A stretch of DNA of 64,000 bases from the NCBI GenBank assembly GCA_015680685.1, contig MNCI01007565.1, forward strand, positions 394,356-458,355, read 5' to 3'. This document shows, piece by piece, positions 22,431-33,546 of this stretch. The translations under genes were made by a program, and so were the position numbers. Numbering within the stretch: the stretch's first letter is position 1; each line of letters begins with the position of its first letter. This DNA is from Gnetum montanum (Eukaryota; Streptophyta; Gnetopsida; Gnetales; Gnetaceae). The notes under the pieces are model-generated. The model was not told where the DNA came from and ran no database searches. It saw only the letters and a program-made list of their open reading frames with translations.

Positions 22431-23737
22431 CTAATTTTTTAAAATGTACATCTTGTCATTACTTTCATTAATATCATTAGTAGGTGGAAAATTCTTTATA
22501 TGTGTTAAAGCCATGTTGATTAATCATTACTTAAGTATATGTTTAGAAATTATTATATGTTTGAAAGACAAATCTTTTAAAGATGCTAAAGTTAACACAT
22601 CCAAGATTCATAGTGGCTTGGCTTGGGCCTAGTCCACTTTGTAGGGCTATCCAATATCTTCAATTTTTAGGTTCCCTTTAAATCTTCAAATTCGTAAAGA
22701 ACAAATGCTAGTTTCAAGGGTTTCCAGTATCCCTTTCATATAATCAAGATTTTAAGGCTTAAATTCTTAAACCAAATCTTAAAACAAAGGGAAATAAAAA
22801 TGATGGTATTAGGATCTCTCAGTATATCTAATTGCATTTTATACAAGCGTAGATCATGGAAAAGATAAAATAATAAGGGTATAAGAATACAAAGAGAGAT
22901 AATGATTTTCAATTTAGCTTTTTTCCTTATACATTCAAGATTTTCAAAACTTACTTCGATCTTGATTGCTACTACTAAAACACCAATCTTGGTCCAACAA
23001 TTCATCTCCATCGATGTATCAATGACCATGAGAGGAATGATATTCTTGGATAAATGCTCTACTCTCATAGACAAATAAAAATTTTCGTTTCTTAATATTT
23101 TTTTCTTAAAACATTCAAGGAACTTTTGGCTTTTTGGCCTTTTTTATTTTTATTGTTTTTTCCTTGAAAGATCAATCTTAACTAAGGTTAGTTAACCTAC
23201 AACTCTTGTAGCACAATACACAAGTTTTTGATATCATTGTCCTTCTCAATGTTAGGTGTCTAGAATTTGTCAACTATCATAGGCTAGTGGTATTAAGTTG
23301 GGTACCCTATAAATTAGTTGGGTGACCTTAAGTATGCTTCTTTTTTCTAGCACTAAACTTTCATACATTTTAAGGTGGTCGACCTTAATAGTGTATCATA
23401 TTCTTTCATCTTCACCAACTTCCAAGTAGATCAACCTTAAGCAAGGTTCACCAACCTTAAGTGTGTATTTTTCCATTTGAGTTTGATGAGCTCTTAGGCA
23501 AGTTGACCTTAAGTCTAATCGATCAACCTATGGGACCATTTAGTCGATCAGAAGATGATTTAGGTGATTGAAGGACTATGGATTTTGAAACCAAGCTCTG
23601 CCATCTAAATTCATGCATTGGCATCATTCTCCATAGCTATCATCATGTACTTTGTTATTTCAAATCTCTCTAATTTGATCATTAGCTAACATAATGAACT
23701 CTTAATAAGGTCAACTAACTAGTGTATGTTGACACCA
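22431..23737 (-). other. E5 leader / unassigned, with a TTGACCTTAAG-type array
   Basis: No coding similarity is visible. The short plus frame at 22444-22632 and the minus frame at 23074-22736 contain no recognisable motif. From about 23175 to 23580 there is an irregular array of words such as GGTTAGTTAACCT, GGTGGTCGACCTTAA, AAGTTGACCTTAAGTC and AATCGATCAACC, many self-complementary. Confidence 0.45.
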
Positions 23738-23756
23738 TCCTTGGGAATGGTGCGAA
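23738..23756 (-). promoter_or_regulatory. E5 primer binding site (decayed Asp-tRNA type)
   Basis: Adjacent to LTR G the minus strand reads TTCGCACCATTCCCAAGGA. It aligns over its length with the Asp-type site, with a few substitutions that are mostly transitions. Confidence 0.55.
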
Positions 23757-24443
23757 TGATGAGTAGTAAGAGTTCCTAACATCTAAGCATACAAATCACA
23801 AATGTACACAAGTGACTAGATCATAATTAATAGATGAAACAATATCGCATACTAGCATGTTAACAATGAGTATACAATTGTCATCTTCCTACTAGAGTTA
23901 GTGAAGAACAGTTCATTTGTTTAACTAATGATAAGATATATGATATAGTAATGTTAATGAGCTCAAGTATGCTAAAGTAAAACATAATGAAGTAAATATA
24001 ATTTTTATTATCTAATAGATAATGAAAATGTAAAACTAAGCTAGCCTAATGATGATAAGCATCTGTTCTTGGCTTGTTGAACATGTCCTAGCCTAGTATA
24101 ATCTTCAATACTAATGAACATGGAAATGTAAATGACACAGTAAAAGTAAATGAGATAGGAATGTAAATCTAATCTAAGTGAAATGTTGCAATGATGAAGA
24201 ACAATCTTGATGTTTATTGCCAACATGGAATGTGCCTAGGTACATTCCACTTTAATAAATATGTTGTGCAATTGTTAATCACCATATTGATGTTAGACAA
24301 CTATGAATCACCATATTGTAGTTACTCACAACTCTAAAATCACAATAACAAAAAAACAAATTCTGCTAAGTATTTTACCAAAAGGTCAATTGGACACAAT
24401 TATGTGCTCATATTTATATGCATGACTATGTCCCACTACATCA
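23757..24443 (-). repeat. LTR G (5' LTR of E5)
   Basis: It starts TGATGAGTAGTAAGAG at 23757 and ends CATCA at 24443. It shares the internal block AAGAACAATCTTGATGTTTA with LTR E (AAGTAATCTCGATCTTTATT). A TATTTATA box on the plus strand near 24410-24417 is the minus-strand TATA box. The U3 beyond it is short (about 25 bp), so the array seen in other family members is absent here. Confidence 0.65.
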
Positions 24444-24469
24444 TATCTTAAGCTATGATATTTGATTTA

Positions 24470-24590
24470 TCAACATCCAAATAGTCTCCATCCAAAGAAT
24501 TTGACTAGATCATGCATGAATGCTTATGATTCATATAGTTGGGTATAGGATTATTGTGTGGCTCATAATTGGTTCCATTACCAAGGATGG
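24470..24590 (+). repeat. LTR H fragment with primer binding site
   Basis: The last ~100 bp of a plus-oriented family LTR (GATTCATATAGTTGGGTATAGG ... GGCTCATAA), followed at 24569 by TTGGTTCCATTACCAAGGA, a decayed Asp-type primer site. It lies back to back with LTR G in opposite orientation. No gag is visible downstream. Confidence 0.6.
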
Positions 24591-25599
24591 TGCTAGTGTT
24601 TTAGATAGTTACAATTATTTAAATATTGTTGTTAGAACCCAAAACTAATTATCATTTAAACTTTTACATGAAAATTCTTAGTTATTTATCTCAATATTTA
24701 CACTTTTAGAATCATTTAAATATCATCTAAAAGGATCAATGTCTACAAGCTCTTCATGTATGTTATCTTTTGAATACATTTCTATTACTAGAATTTGTTG
24801 ATTTAACAATGGTTTCTATGACCTTAAACATTAGTATTTTTAATCATCATCATGATTTTTGTATTATTTAGAAGTGGACTCATTTTATTTATACAACATC
24901 CTCGAAGAATTGGAAGATTCTTTGTTTTGTTGAATTTCTAAATCTATTGTTGATTTTTAGAAAACTTAAAAAGAATATTGTCTTTTTAATTAAACCATTC
25001 AAGCATTTTGAATTATTAGATGTATATAGTCATTTTTATTGAAGTTTATTTATGATTAATGTAGATCTTGACTTACTTAAACTAGAAATTTTTATGTATG
25101 ATAATGGAATTAATTACGTGTAATCAATTTTATATAATAAGCTTTAAAAGTTATGTCACTATTTCCATTAATGGAATCATAGGTTTAACTCATTTGCTTT
25201 CATCCTCCATAAGAAGGTAATGCAAGCACATTAGCAATAAGATGCTTCATATCATGCTAAGGTTTCTTTTGATGAAGTTTCAGTAGCTAATGCTTCCTTT
25301 TCATTTAACGCTACTTGAAAAAATGTGCCTTCAAGAAATGTTCTAGTTAGTTCAGTTCCAAAGAATTATTTATTCACTAAGGAGAAATTAAGACCTCACA
25401 AAATTCTAGTATTAATTTAGATGATTTCCAAATGATTATAACAAAGAAAGCCCAAAAGGCATCCACAAAACTATTGGGCTAGTTCTTTTATGTTTTCACC
25501 TCCCTTTAATGCTTTTCTATAGTTTTACTAACTTTTTTCTTTATAATATATTTTATTTTTGGAGTCCAACATTTAATCCTCTTCCAAGCCTCCCCCATA
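24591..25599. other. AT-rich spacer
   Basis: No clear feature. The distal part (25380 onward) may hold the eroded N-terminus of the LINE that follows, but no motif supports it. Confidence 0.4.
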
Positions 25600-26700
25600 A
25601 ACGTCCTATTCAATCAAAATATAAGAGAGGAAGTCTCTTTAAAATTGTGTACTTTTCTCAAAAATTGATGATCATAAATAATACATTTGGCTAAAAATCT
25701 TATGTGATCATGGTTGTGCTTTTCTTACCATATGCTATTTTATCCTTAGAGATGCTACATTGTATAATATTGTAGAGTTGCCTCATGATCATCCTTTCTG
25801 ATTCTTAGACAAACATATTATAGAATTTTTAAAAAAAGGATATATGTTTCTGGAGGTTTTATTGATAGTTTAGACATTGTTGAAGATCATAATTAAACAC
25901 AACATTCTATAGGTGGCACTATCAATAAGATGGCTCAAAAACTATTAGAATGGAAGAAAACATTTAATTTTGTCTTTTGCAATGACCTTGCTAGATTTCC
26001 TCAATTTTTATCATTTACTTTCACAAGACCTTGATGTAATTTTTGCATTGATTTTCTTTTATATTCTTATGAAAACATCAAATTTATAAAGGAGTTGAAA
26101 GTTGGAGAGGATTTGTTGGAGTCTTGCCATCATTTAGAGTTTTTATTGCAAATTATAATTTCTTGTTAGATAACAAAAAATAGGAACAAAAAAAGTTTTA
26201 GTAGAGAGTCATTCAAAAAGTCAAGGAAAAATATATCAATGTAGCAAATAATAAATGAAATCTTGAAACATAGCATAAGTAGCTTGAGCAAATTTTTCTT
26301 ACAGCAACTAAGCAAGCTATGCATTCACAACAACAAAGTACTTACAAGACTTGGTGTGATGAGGATTATGTGTAGGCTAAATAGAACCTTAAGAATGCAA
26401 ATAAAAAACATAAACAAAGTTTAGTTAAGCATATAAGATTAGAACCAAGAGGAGAAAATTTACTAGGGAGCAACAAGAATAATTTACTCATACCATTAAA
26501 AATAAGGCTAGACAGTTTTGGCAATGTTTTTATTATCAAGCCTCTTCGTCATTTAATTTTTCTTGTCAAGATATATAGTCATTTGACAATAAAATATTTA
26601 TAGGAAAAGATGAAAATTCTACTATTAGTGTACACCAAGAACTTCTTCAATTTACTTTGAGGAAATCATAGTGAATATTAAAAAGCTAGCATAAAGTAAA
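25600..26700 (+). pseudogene. LINE-type endonuclease and linker (5' half)
   Basis: The plus strand shows the C-terminal half of an apurinic-type endonuclease: a block FVFCNDLARFPQFLSFTFTR at about 25970-26030 (the NGL..FT.. block of LINE EN), then CIDFLLYSYENIKFI, and a degenerate final motif HHLEFLL where SDHxPL is expected. After it comes the basic linker found before RT (WCDEDY ... KNANKKHKQSL, then ARQFWQ). In-frame stops are many. The nick made by this enzyme would prime target-primed reverse transcription. This block is collinear with the RT at 28226, but they are separated by foreign sequence. Confidence 0.6.
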
Positions 26701-28225
26701 GCTATGTTAGAAATAGTGTGAATGTATACCTTCCAACTCCTCTAGCTCTATTTCTTTTGATGTTGAATAGAGTAAGAGGTAGTGGTAGTATTTTTTTTTG
26801 ATGTTGGTGTGTTTACTTTGATGTATTATGACTTATAATTATCTTTGTTTAAAGAAAAAGTATCCTAGAAGGTTAGGAATTGAGAAAATTTCTAAAAATA
26901 GCAATAAGAAGCCAAGAGCTTCATGTCTGGCTCATGTTCAAAGAGGTAAAATCCTTCACAAAAAAAGTATAAATATGGGTGAACCCCTTCCCTTGTAACT
27001 TTTCTTTCATTGTTGAGTTGTTGCAAATAGAAGGTCTCCCTTCCTTAAATTCTTGAGGGGTTTTCTAAAAGCTTTATATGCTTGGAAAAATCTTCTAGCT
27101 TCTTCATTTTTTCTTTCTTCTATTTTGGCAACATGACTCTCACATCTTCAAGAGGGAATTACCCTTCCATAGGTTCTTTTCTCAAGTTCTCACATGATCT
27201 TCTCTCATAGTTTCTTTCATTTTATGGATTTTCAAATGTTTCTTGCTTGCATATTCAAATTTCATGCTCTCAAGTTTTTGAATTTAATTACATGTTTCCT
27301 CATGTTTCTAAAAAAGCATTGAAGAATGTAGAAATGATTTTATGTTCTATTTCATGGGATTCACTTCCAATTTAAAAATTCAAGCTAAATTTCTCTTGTT
27401 CCATGTTCATGTTAAGAGTTTTAGCTTATTTCATGTTAATTTAATGTAAAAGTTTGTAAATCTATTTGCATGAGCTTGTTTCAAGCTTCTCTAGCTTATA
27501 TGAGTTAATTGTCATGTTTATTTCAAATTTTTAAAATAATTTGAAGAGATTTGAGGGAGGGTTCAAGAGGTTAATATATGTTTTATGAGTTGCATGTTTC
27601 ACACTTTAGAAGGATTGGGCATGTGTTTGATGTTTATCTCCTAATTCAAGCTTGCCTTAACATGTTTAGAAACCTTGGAACATATTTATACTTTTGTTTA
27701 TGAAGATTGAACTCTTATCTTTACATAAATTGGTTTCAAAATTTTTTTCTCTATCAGTATTTGTTTTTTTGTAGAACCACGATTTCATGATCACTTGTGG
27801 TGAAGATAGAAGCATTTCCAAGTGGCCATGATCTTATCATGACTCATGTTGGAAACCACAACCTCACCACAACATGTGATGAGTGACCACAACTCATGAT
27901 CTACTTATGGAACAAAATTTGCAGTACAAGAGGTACAACAGAGGCTAAATGGTTTACCATGAACTAACCACGACTCATGGTTGGCTTAGAGTTGATTTTT
28001 ATATATTTTTAGAGACCACAATTTGTAGGGGCCTCATGGTATTCAGCATGACCTAACCACAACCTATGGTAAGCTACCATGACATGTGGTAAAATATCAC
28101 AACTCATGCAATTACAACACAACCATCCTATCACTCATGGTTGAAATCATGGTGGCCAAAATCAACGTCAACAAAGTTGAAATTTCTAATACAAATTACT
28201 TAAAGGGACCTTATTCTATTACTAA
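26701..28225. other. ~1.5-kb insertion splitting the LINE
   Basis: The endonuclease-RT linker should be about 100 codons, yet about 1.5 kb intervenes with no coding content. It has a promoter-like AAGTATAAATATGGGTGAAC at about 26965-26984, followed by pyrimidine-rich leader-like DNA, and from 27770 to 28150 an array of ACCACAACTCATGG-type words. It could be a solo LTR or a non-autonomous element. No clean terminal repeat or target duplication was found. Confidence 0.4.
27770..28160. repeat. ACCACAACTCATGGT-type irregular array
   Basis: A dozen or more copies of ACCAC(A/G)A(C/T)...CATG(G/A)T on both strands (for example AACCACGACTCATGGTTGG near 27970 and TACCATGACATGTGGTAAA near 28077), at 20-40 bp spacing. 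Many are self-complementary (CCATGACATGTGG). There is no constant period. Confidence 0.55.
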
Positions 28226-29105
28226 ACTTTGATAAGCTATAGATTCATATGGTTTATATACATAATTATTATAGTAGGTAGGACCTACTATGTACAAAGA
28301 AATTTGGTACATATTAAATTCAACAATGGATCAAGGATTAGATCAACATTGGAAAACTAGTAAGGCTATCTTGTTTTATGAAAAGGGGGATAAAAATAAT
28401 TTAAACAAATATCAAAGAATTTTTGTGAAAAATATTTTTGCTAAGTTGTTGAGCACTGTCTTAGAAAAGAGAATTAATTCTTAGGCCAAAGTTAACTAGG
28501 TCAAGTATCAAGCAAGTTTTAGACCAAATCATTCCACTATTGATCACTTACAATGCATGGAGTTTGCAAAAAAGGCTAATTAAAAAGTTTTTATTTATTT
28601 GCATAAAATTGAGCTTCCTTCAAAATTGGTTGTAGTAATTCAAAAATTGTATGAGGAAGTAATTATTGAAAATACTATTAAAACTTCAAAGAAAAATTTT
28701 GAGTTCTAAAGAAAAATAAGAGTTAAGCAAGTTTATCCTCTTTCTCTAACTCTCTTTGGTAGCTTTATTAATGAAATGCAAGAGTGGCTATGCAATATGC
28801 AAGATAGTCATGCTATCAAAATGGGATCCCAATTAGTGAATCTTCTTTTGTATGTAGATGATACTAACTTGATATCCACTACTACAAAAGGTATGTAAAA
28901 TATATGTTATAACTTCTATTTTCATTACCTCCATTGGTGCTTGGTACTTGGTCAATTTGTAGAGTCTATCATTATTTTTCATGAAAATGTAATATCTATG
29001 TGATGAATCCTATGGGTCTTTGAACATAATAAAATTTTAGTTTTAATTCAAATATTTACCCTTAAGACATATAGTCCAATTAGAATTTTATAATAAAATA
29101 TTTCT
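28226..29105 (+). pseudogene. LINE reverse transcriptase (3' half)
   Basis: The RT motif order is VGPTMYKEIWYILN, FYEKGDKNNLNKYQRIFVKN (where many LINEs have KKGDPxxxxNYRGI), FRPNHSTIDHLQCMEF, VKQVYPLSLTLFGSFINEMQ and the catalytic box YVDD in LLLYVDDTNLIS (about 28850-28885). The thumb can be followed to about 29050. VKQGCPLSPTLFG with STIDH is unlike the plant L1 (FRPISL...) pattern and resembles jockey/R1-like RTs; I recall such elements mainly from bryophytes and gymnosperms. Stops and small deletions make it inactive. No poly(A) end is visible; LTR 29114 follows almost at once. Confidence 0.75.
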
Positions 29106-29113
29106 ACTAGGAT

Positions 29114-29620
29114 TGTAACATCCCATCCCTTGTTAAGGGTGGAAACAATTGTAAATAATGTAATTAACCTTCAAATAAAGGGGAATTGAGTTATGAGGAG
29201 TTACAATTATTCATGTATCCCTCAGGAAAGGGTTTAACCTATGCCATTTAAGGCCAAGGTTAGAGGTCATGCTAGGCATGGAGTTGCGGAGCTGGGAGAG
29301 GCAAGTACGGGAGTTGGGTAAAGCAAGACAAGAAGGGACTAATCACCCCTTTGGCAAGATAGCCTAACCATGGTGGCAATGTTGGATTGCCTTCAAGGCT
29401 TAAGTGGCATCAAAAGACAACCTAGAGGATGTTACAATACTCTCTTCTATTAATAAGAATTTTTCTGTTTTCCGCTTTTCATTCTTCAGTACCAATTATT
29501 TTTTACTAGTTAACTAATTTATTAAATATTTATAATGTTTTCAGTATATTATCTAAGAAAACAATGAATGTGATAAATTAAGCAATCATATTTTTACACA
29601 TCTAGGAATGGGATGTCACA
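29114..29620 (+). repeat. Isolated LTR with terminal inverted repeat
   Basis: It starts TGTAACATCCCATCCC and ends GGAATGGGATGTCACA, an inverted repeat of 16 bp with two mismatches, 507 bp in all. The primer site directly after its end marks it as a 5' LTR in plus orientation. No second copy is present in the window. It contains CTTCTATTAATAAGAA near 29444, a possible polyadenylation or TATA-like region. Confidence 0.7.
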
Positions 29621-29634
29621 TTTGGTATCAAAGC
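29621..29634 (+). promoter_or_regulatory. Primer binding site, initiator Met tRNA type
   Basis: TTTGGTATCAAAGC directly follows the LTR. TGGTATCAGAGC is the widespread plant primer site complementary to initiator Met tRNA; one G-to-A change separates them. Confidence 0.75.
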
Positions 29635-29889
29635 AAACCACGATTCAGGAACCAAAGTGGAAGAAAAACCTTATTTTATTATTATTGTTATTGTAGAACA
29701 CAAGTACATCTAAGAAAAATAAAAAAATGGAAGAAAATATTATTTAATTTAATTTTATTTTGTAATAGAGGAAGAGTGAGAGAAAGTACATCTAAGTAGA
29801 ATACAGAAAAGGAGGAATAGGGAAAGAAAGCAGAACAGGAAAGATGTAAAAAAGGAAACTATGATTATTTGTTGCATTTGAATGACTCA

Positions 29890-32035
29890 AGGAGATCTGT
29901 GACTATCTTCAATTATGATTCCCTTTCTTCATTAGTGGCATCCTTTTTTCTAAGCACTACCTTGCATCCAAGAAATCTATCACACAATTGTTTGATATAC
30001 TTAGTCGCACGCCTTGCTGCAGATGTTGATTCCTCCTTTTTTCTTTAAGTTGGGTCTTCAACATGTCTATCTTTATTGATCAATCATCCATGTCCTTTTG
30101 CCATTCTTTCTCCTTTCTATGCAGAAACAAGACTTAAACTATGGGGTATGAGAAAATTAAGAAAAAAAAAGTATTACCTAAAATTGATCATTGTTAATTT
30201 GGAGGAATCGTTCATGAGTCTCTAGATGGCGAGCATAGCATGCTACACTTTCCAATTCTCCTAAGAGTTGCTCCACATATTTTATAGCATTTTGAGCATC
30301 CTCAGGAATTGGATGCAAAGATGAGGGAACTCCAACTTGTATTAAATCATAATCTGCTTTGAAATTGCATGATTGATACTCCTGTATATGGTAGACACCC
30401 TTGTGAACAGAATAGGGTTTATTATTAGAGATTCACTGACTAATGTGCTGAAGAAGCACAAGTTCTTCTTCAGTAGCCACCACTATCTTTCCCATCGAAT
30501 AAGAAAAACCCAAGATAGAGAAAGAAGAAACCATTAGAACAGACTTAGAAAATGATGTCGGTGTTGCCTGTGGAAGGGAACATCTTCTAGGTGTCCCAAA
30601 AAAAAGATGCATGCCTAGTGATCTAGATGGAGAATGGGAGTTTGTTTAGAAGTGGTGCCTACATCATCTCTGTCCATCTTTCGGATAAAGTACTATTGCT
30701 CTATAGACATTTGCAACACAAAAAATCAACATCATACAAAGGGAAGAGGGAACTATTCAAATCTTTAAATAACTAAAACTTCCCTCTGGTTACTTTCCCT
30801 TATCTTATCTTGAACTTTATTGAGTTTGTTGGGGTTGTTGTTAAGCCTATTGTTGGGTTTTTTGTATTATAACTACTGGATTGTCAGAACTTTGCCTGGT
30901 ACATTGCCTCTTCAAAAAGAAATTTATTAGAAAAAAAAAAGATAAGACATTAAACTAAGTTATTGTGTATATATATATATATTTATATTTAAAAATATAC
31001 CATGGGAGTATAAAAGGTAATTTGTTCTTGTGGTTGAACTATACCAAAGATCAAAGTACCTTGAATTTCTTCAACCTGTGTAGCTCCAGCACTCTGCATT
31101 GGCTCATTCTGCAACCCAGATTGCATTGTCAAAAACATAAAATAAAGACATAATCAACAATGAGGAAATAATAAAAACATGAAAATACCTCATTGATTTC
31201 TTCTTGATTCTGAGCATGCTATAAAGCCAGTTGACCTTTCTTGTTCCCATAATCTTATGCCTTCTAACTCTCTCATCTTTGAAAATTTTAGGGCATAACC
31301 AAGAACTGTAATGACTAAGACATTTTTTTAATGGTCATAACTTAGGAACATACACATGAAAAAGGGTACACAACATATGATATAACATTTAAAAGGATTT
31401 TTCTGGGCAACAGTAATTTCAGTCATGGCATTATACCAAGTAGAAAAACAAGATATTGACCAGTCATATGTTCTATCTGTTATGGCATCATGAAGTATGA
31501 AAATAGAATAAAAACTAACATAGGATTACTGTCTATACCACAAAACCTTGCTACTAATAAGTAGACATAAATCAAAGTGAGCCTTATTAATGAAATTTTC
31601 ACAAACAAATTGACTTTTTGGAAGGGTAGAATCAATAACATAATCAGATAATTCATTCTTGTAGAAAGATTTAAATTTTTGGGGATAAGTTAAATAAATT
31701 AAAGGATTCTCTCCTTGCTGAAAACCTAAGCTTGCTTAAATATTAGAAAGAAAGATTGTTATTTCTCGAAAAACTAAATGGGAAGTAGAACTTTTCTTAC
31801 TATTGTATTATTCACACCATTCCATAAGAATGACATCATAATGGGAGAGTTTAAAAATAGGAAAAATAAGTAAATTAGCTAACCTAGAAGTGGTAAGGTA
31901 TTGAAAACCCTCCTTCCCAAGTAAGCTATGAACATGATCAAAAGTAGAGAGTACATTATTTTGATGTAAAATAATAGTGGGTGATTGAGAGCTACCTGAA
32001 GGAGTTTGAGATGAAGCTTAACACTTGGAAGCCAT
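29890..32035 (-). pseudogene. Orphan coding unit: globular N-terminus, coiled-coil C-terminus
   Basis: The minus strand from ATG 32035 is one frame of about 280 codons to about 31190, broken only by a few stops. The first three stops are TAA after TGT, GAA and ATT, each most simply derived from CAA. Recognisable stretches are HVHSLLGKEGFQYLTTSRLA, CENFINKAHFDLCLL and EGIRLWEQERSTGF. Further collinear pieces follow at about 31115-31060 (NEPMQSAGATQVEEI), 30575-30190 (ending NAIKYVEQLLGELESV then YARHLETHERFLQIN) and 30120-29910, each flanked by plausible GT/AG sites. The last two pieces predict coiled coil. I do not recognise the family. It may be a retroelement accessory gene or a decayed host gene; it lies antisense to the LTR at 29114. 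Confidence 0.45.
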
Positions 32036-32600
32036 AATGAAGATGGTTAGAATTCTTTGATGATAAAAAAATCTTCAAGCTTCTTTGTTGTCAATATTTT
32101 GTTGATATTGAAGTATGATGGGTCATCCTTCTTCTAATATTTATAATATAATCATAAAAATCTTAGTAAAAACAAAGAGAAAGTTATAACTAAGATAACC
32201 AAAGATTTAATAAAAGCTAACATGTACTTTTTGAAAGAAAAAGCTAATGTTTAATTTTTATTTTTAAAAAGCTAATGTTCAATTTTTTGGATTTTATGAT
32301 TTCTAGGTTTACTAAAATGGAATTATCTACAATTTAACTTTAAGTGCTCTTTGAGATGGTTCTAATGGTACCAATTTCATCAAAATCCAACTTATAGTTT
32401 GAAAGATACGGTAATTCTCAAGCTATGTGCAGTTTTAAAAATAAAAAATTTAATTTAAATGTTTTTTTTTAATTTTAATTTTTTTAAAAAAAGGGTGGGG
32501 GTAGGAGGTCTCAGGTTCAAACCTAAGCCCCAACAAATTATATAGGAATTTTTTAAAAAAATATAATAAAAAAATAAAAAAATTTGGAGGGCCGCAACGA
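32036..32600. other. AT-rich spacer with a pol III B-box-like word
   Basis: Mostly homopolymer-rich sequence. GGTCTCAGGTTCAAACCTAAG at about 32508-32527 contains a good B-box (GGTTCAAACC), but no A-box was found at the right distance, so a SINE or tRNA is not supported. Confidence 0.4.
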
Positions 32601-32982
32601 GTCCAACAGCTGCAGCTTGTTGTCAACCATGGCTGGTGGCTGTGTATGGATTGGCCCTTAGGCCAACCCCAAGGATAACCCATTGACTATGCCCACCTTC
32701 CACATTGTGCCATGCTGCTTGCTATCGCACCACATCGTGTCACCTATTGCTGCACTGTGCTATGCCACCTGTCACCAGCAATCGCATTGTGCTTGCCTTT
32801 TGTCACTTGTCATCATGCCTCACCATGCCTATGTCCTTTTCTATCAGTGGTTGCACCACACCTGCACCTTCTACTACCACGCCACGTCTACATCTTCCAT
32901 CACTGCACCGTGCTATGCTTGCCACTATCACTACTAAACCTGCCACTACCAACCCGCCTATCGCTTGCTTGTTGCCCGCTGT
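32601..32982. repeat. CACCATGCC-rich degenerate block
   Basis: C/A-biased low-complexity DNA rich in CACCATGC/CACATCGTG/TGCCACC words, open in several frames on both strands for that reason. It differs sharply in composition from its AT-rich flanks. No protein family is visible. Confidence 0.55.
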
Positions 32983-33244
32983 TGATAACTGCCTCCAACA
33001 CTGGTGATAACCATCTTCAGCATCATCGATAACTACCTTGAGCACCACTAATAACTACCTCCAACACTGCTGATAACCACCTCGAGCATCGCTAATAACC
33101 ACCATCAACACTATTGATAATTGCGTTCAGCATCGTTGATAACTGCTTTGAGCACCACCGATAACCTTGTTGAGCACTACTGATAACCACCTTTAGCACC
33201 ACTAATAACAACCTTTAGCACCATTGATAACTGCCTCTTTAGAC
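32983..33244. repeat. 22-bp minisatellite, about 12 copies
   Basis: Consecutive 22-bp units with consensus GATAACCACCTTGAGCACCA followed by CT, from GATAACTGCCTCCAACACTG to GATAACTGCCTC. Units differ by 2-6 bases from each other and the period is constant. Confidence 0.85.
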
Positions 33245-33269
33245 ACTACCAAAAATCACCTCTTCACAT

Positions 33270-33545
33270 CTAAGCCCTAAGATGGGCTACATAGGAACAA
33301 ACAAGGGATACGTTGGCCTTGACAAGGGCTATGTAGGCCTAATCAAGGGTTGCATTGGCCTTGAAATGGGTTGCATAGTCCTTAAAATAGGCCACACAGG
33401 CCCTGACATAGGCTATGCTAGCCTATAACAAGGTCATGTGGATCCCAAGATCAGTCAGGCCAACCCAAGGAAGGGTTGTGGGAACCATGCAATGGGTTGC
33501 GTTGGCTCAGAAGAGGGCTGTGCGGATCCTAGAATGGGTCATCTT
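33270..33545. repeat. 21-bp minisatellite, about 10 copies
   Basis: Consecutive units of about 21 bp with consensus AAGGGCTATGTAGGCCTTGA, diverging towards the right end. It lies directly beside the 22-bp array but is unrelated to it in sequence. Confidence 0.75.
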
Positions 33546-33546
33546 C

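Noticed and set aside
32508-32535. B-box-like word suggesting a tRNA or SINE
   Set aside because: No A-box at a suitable distance and no tRNA fold.
32683-33048. Four overlapping open frames of 77-106 codons
   Set aside because: They come from C-rich low-complexity DNA without stops; no domain or start context.
33270-33545. Regular repeats that might suggest a CRISPR array
   Set aside because: Units abut with no unique spacers and the context is a plant nuclear genome; they are minisatellites.
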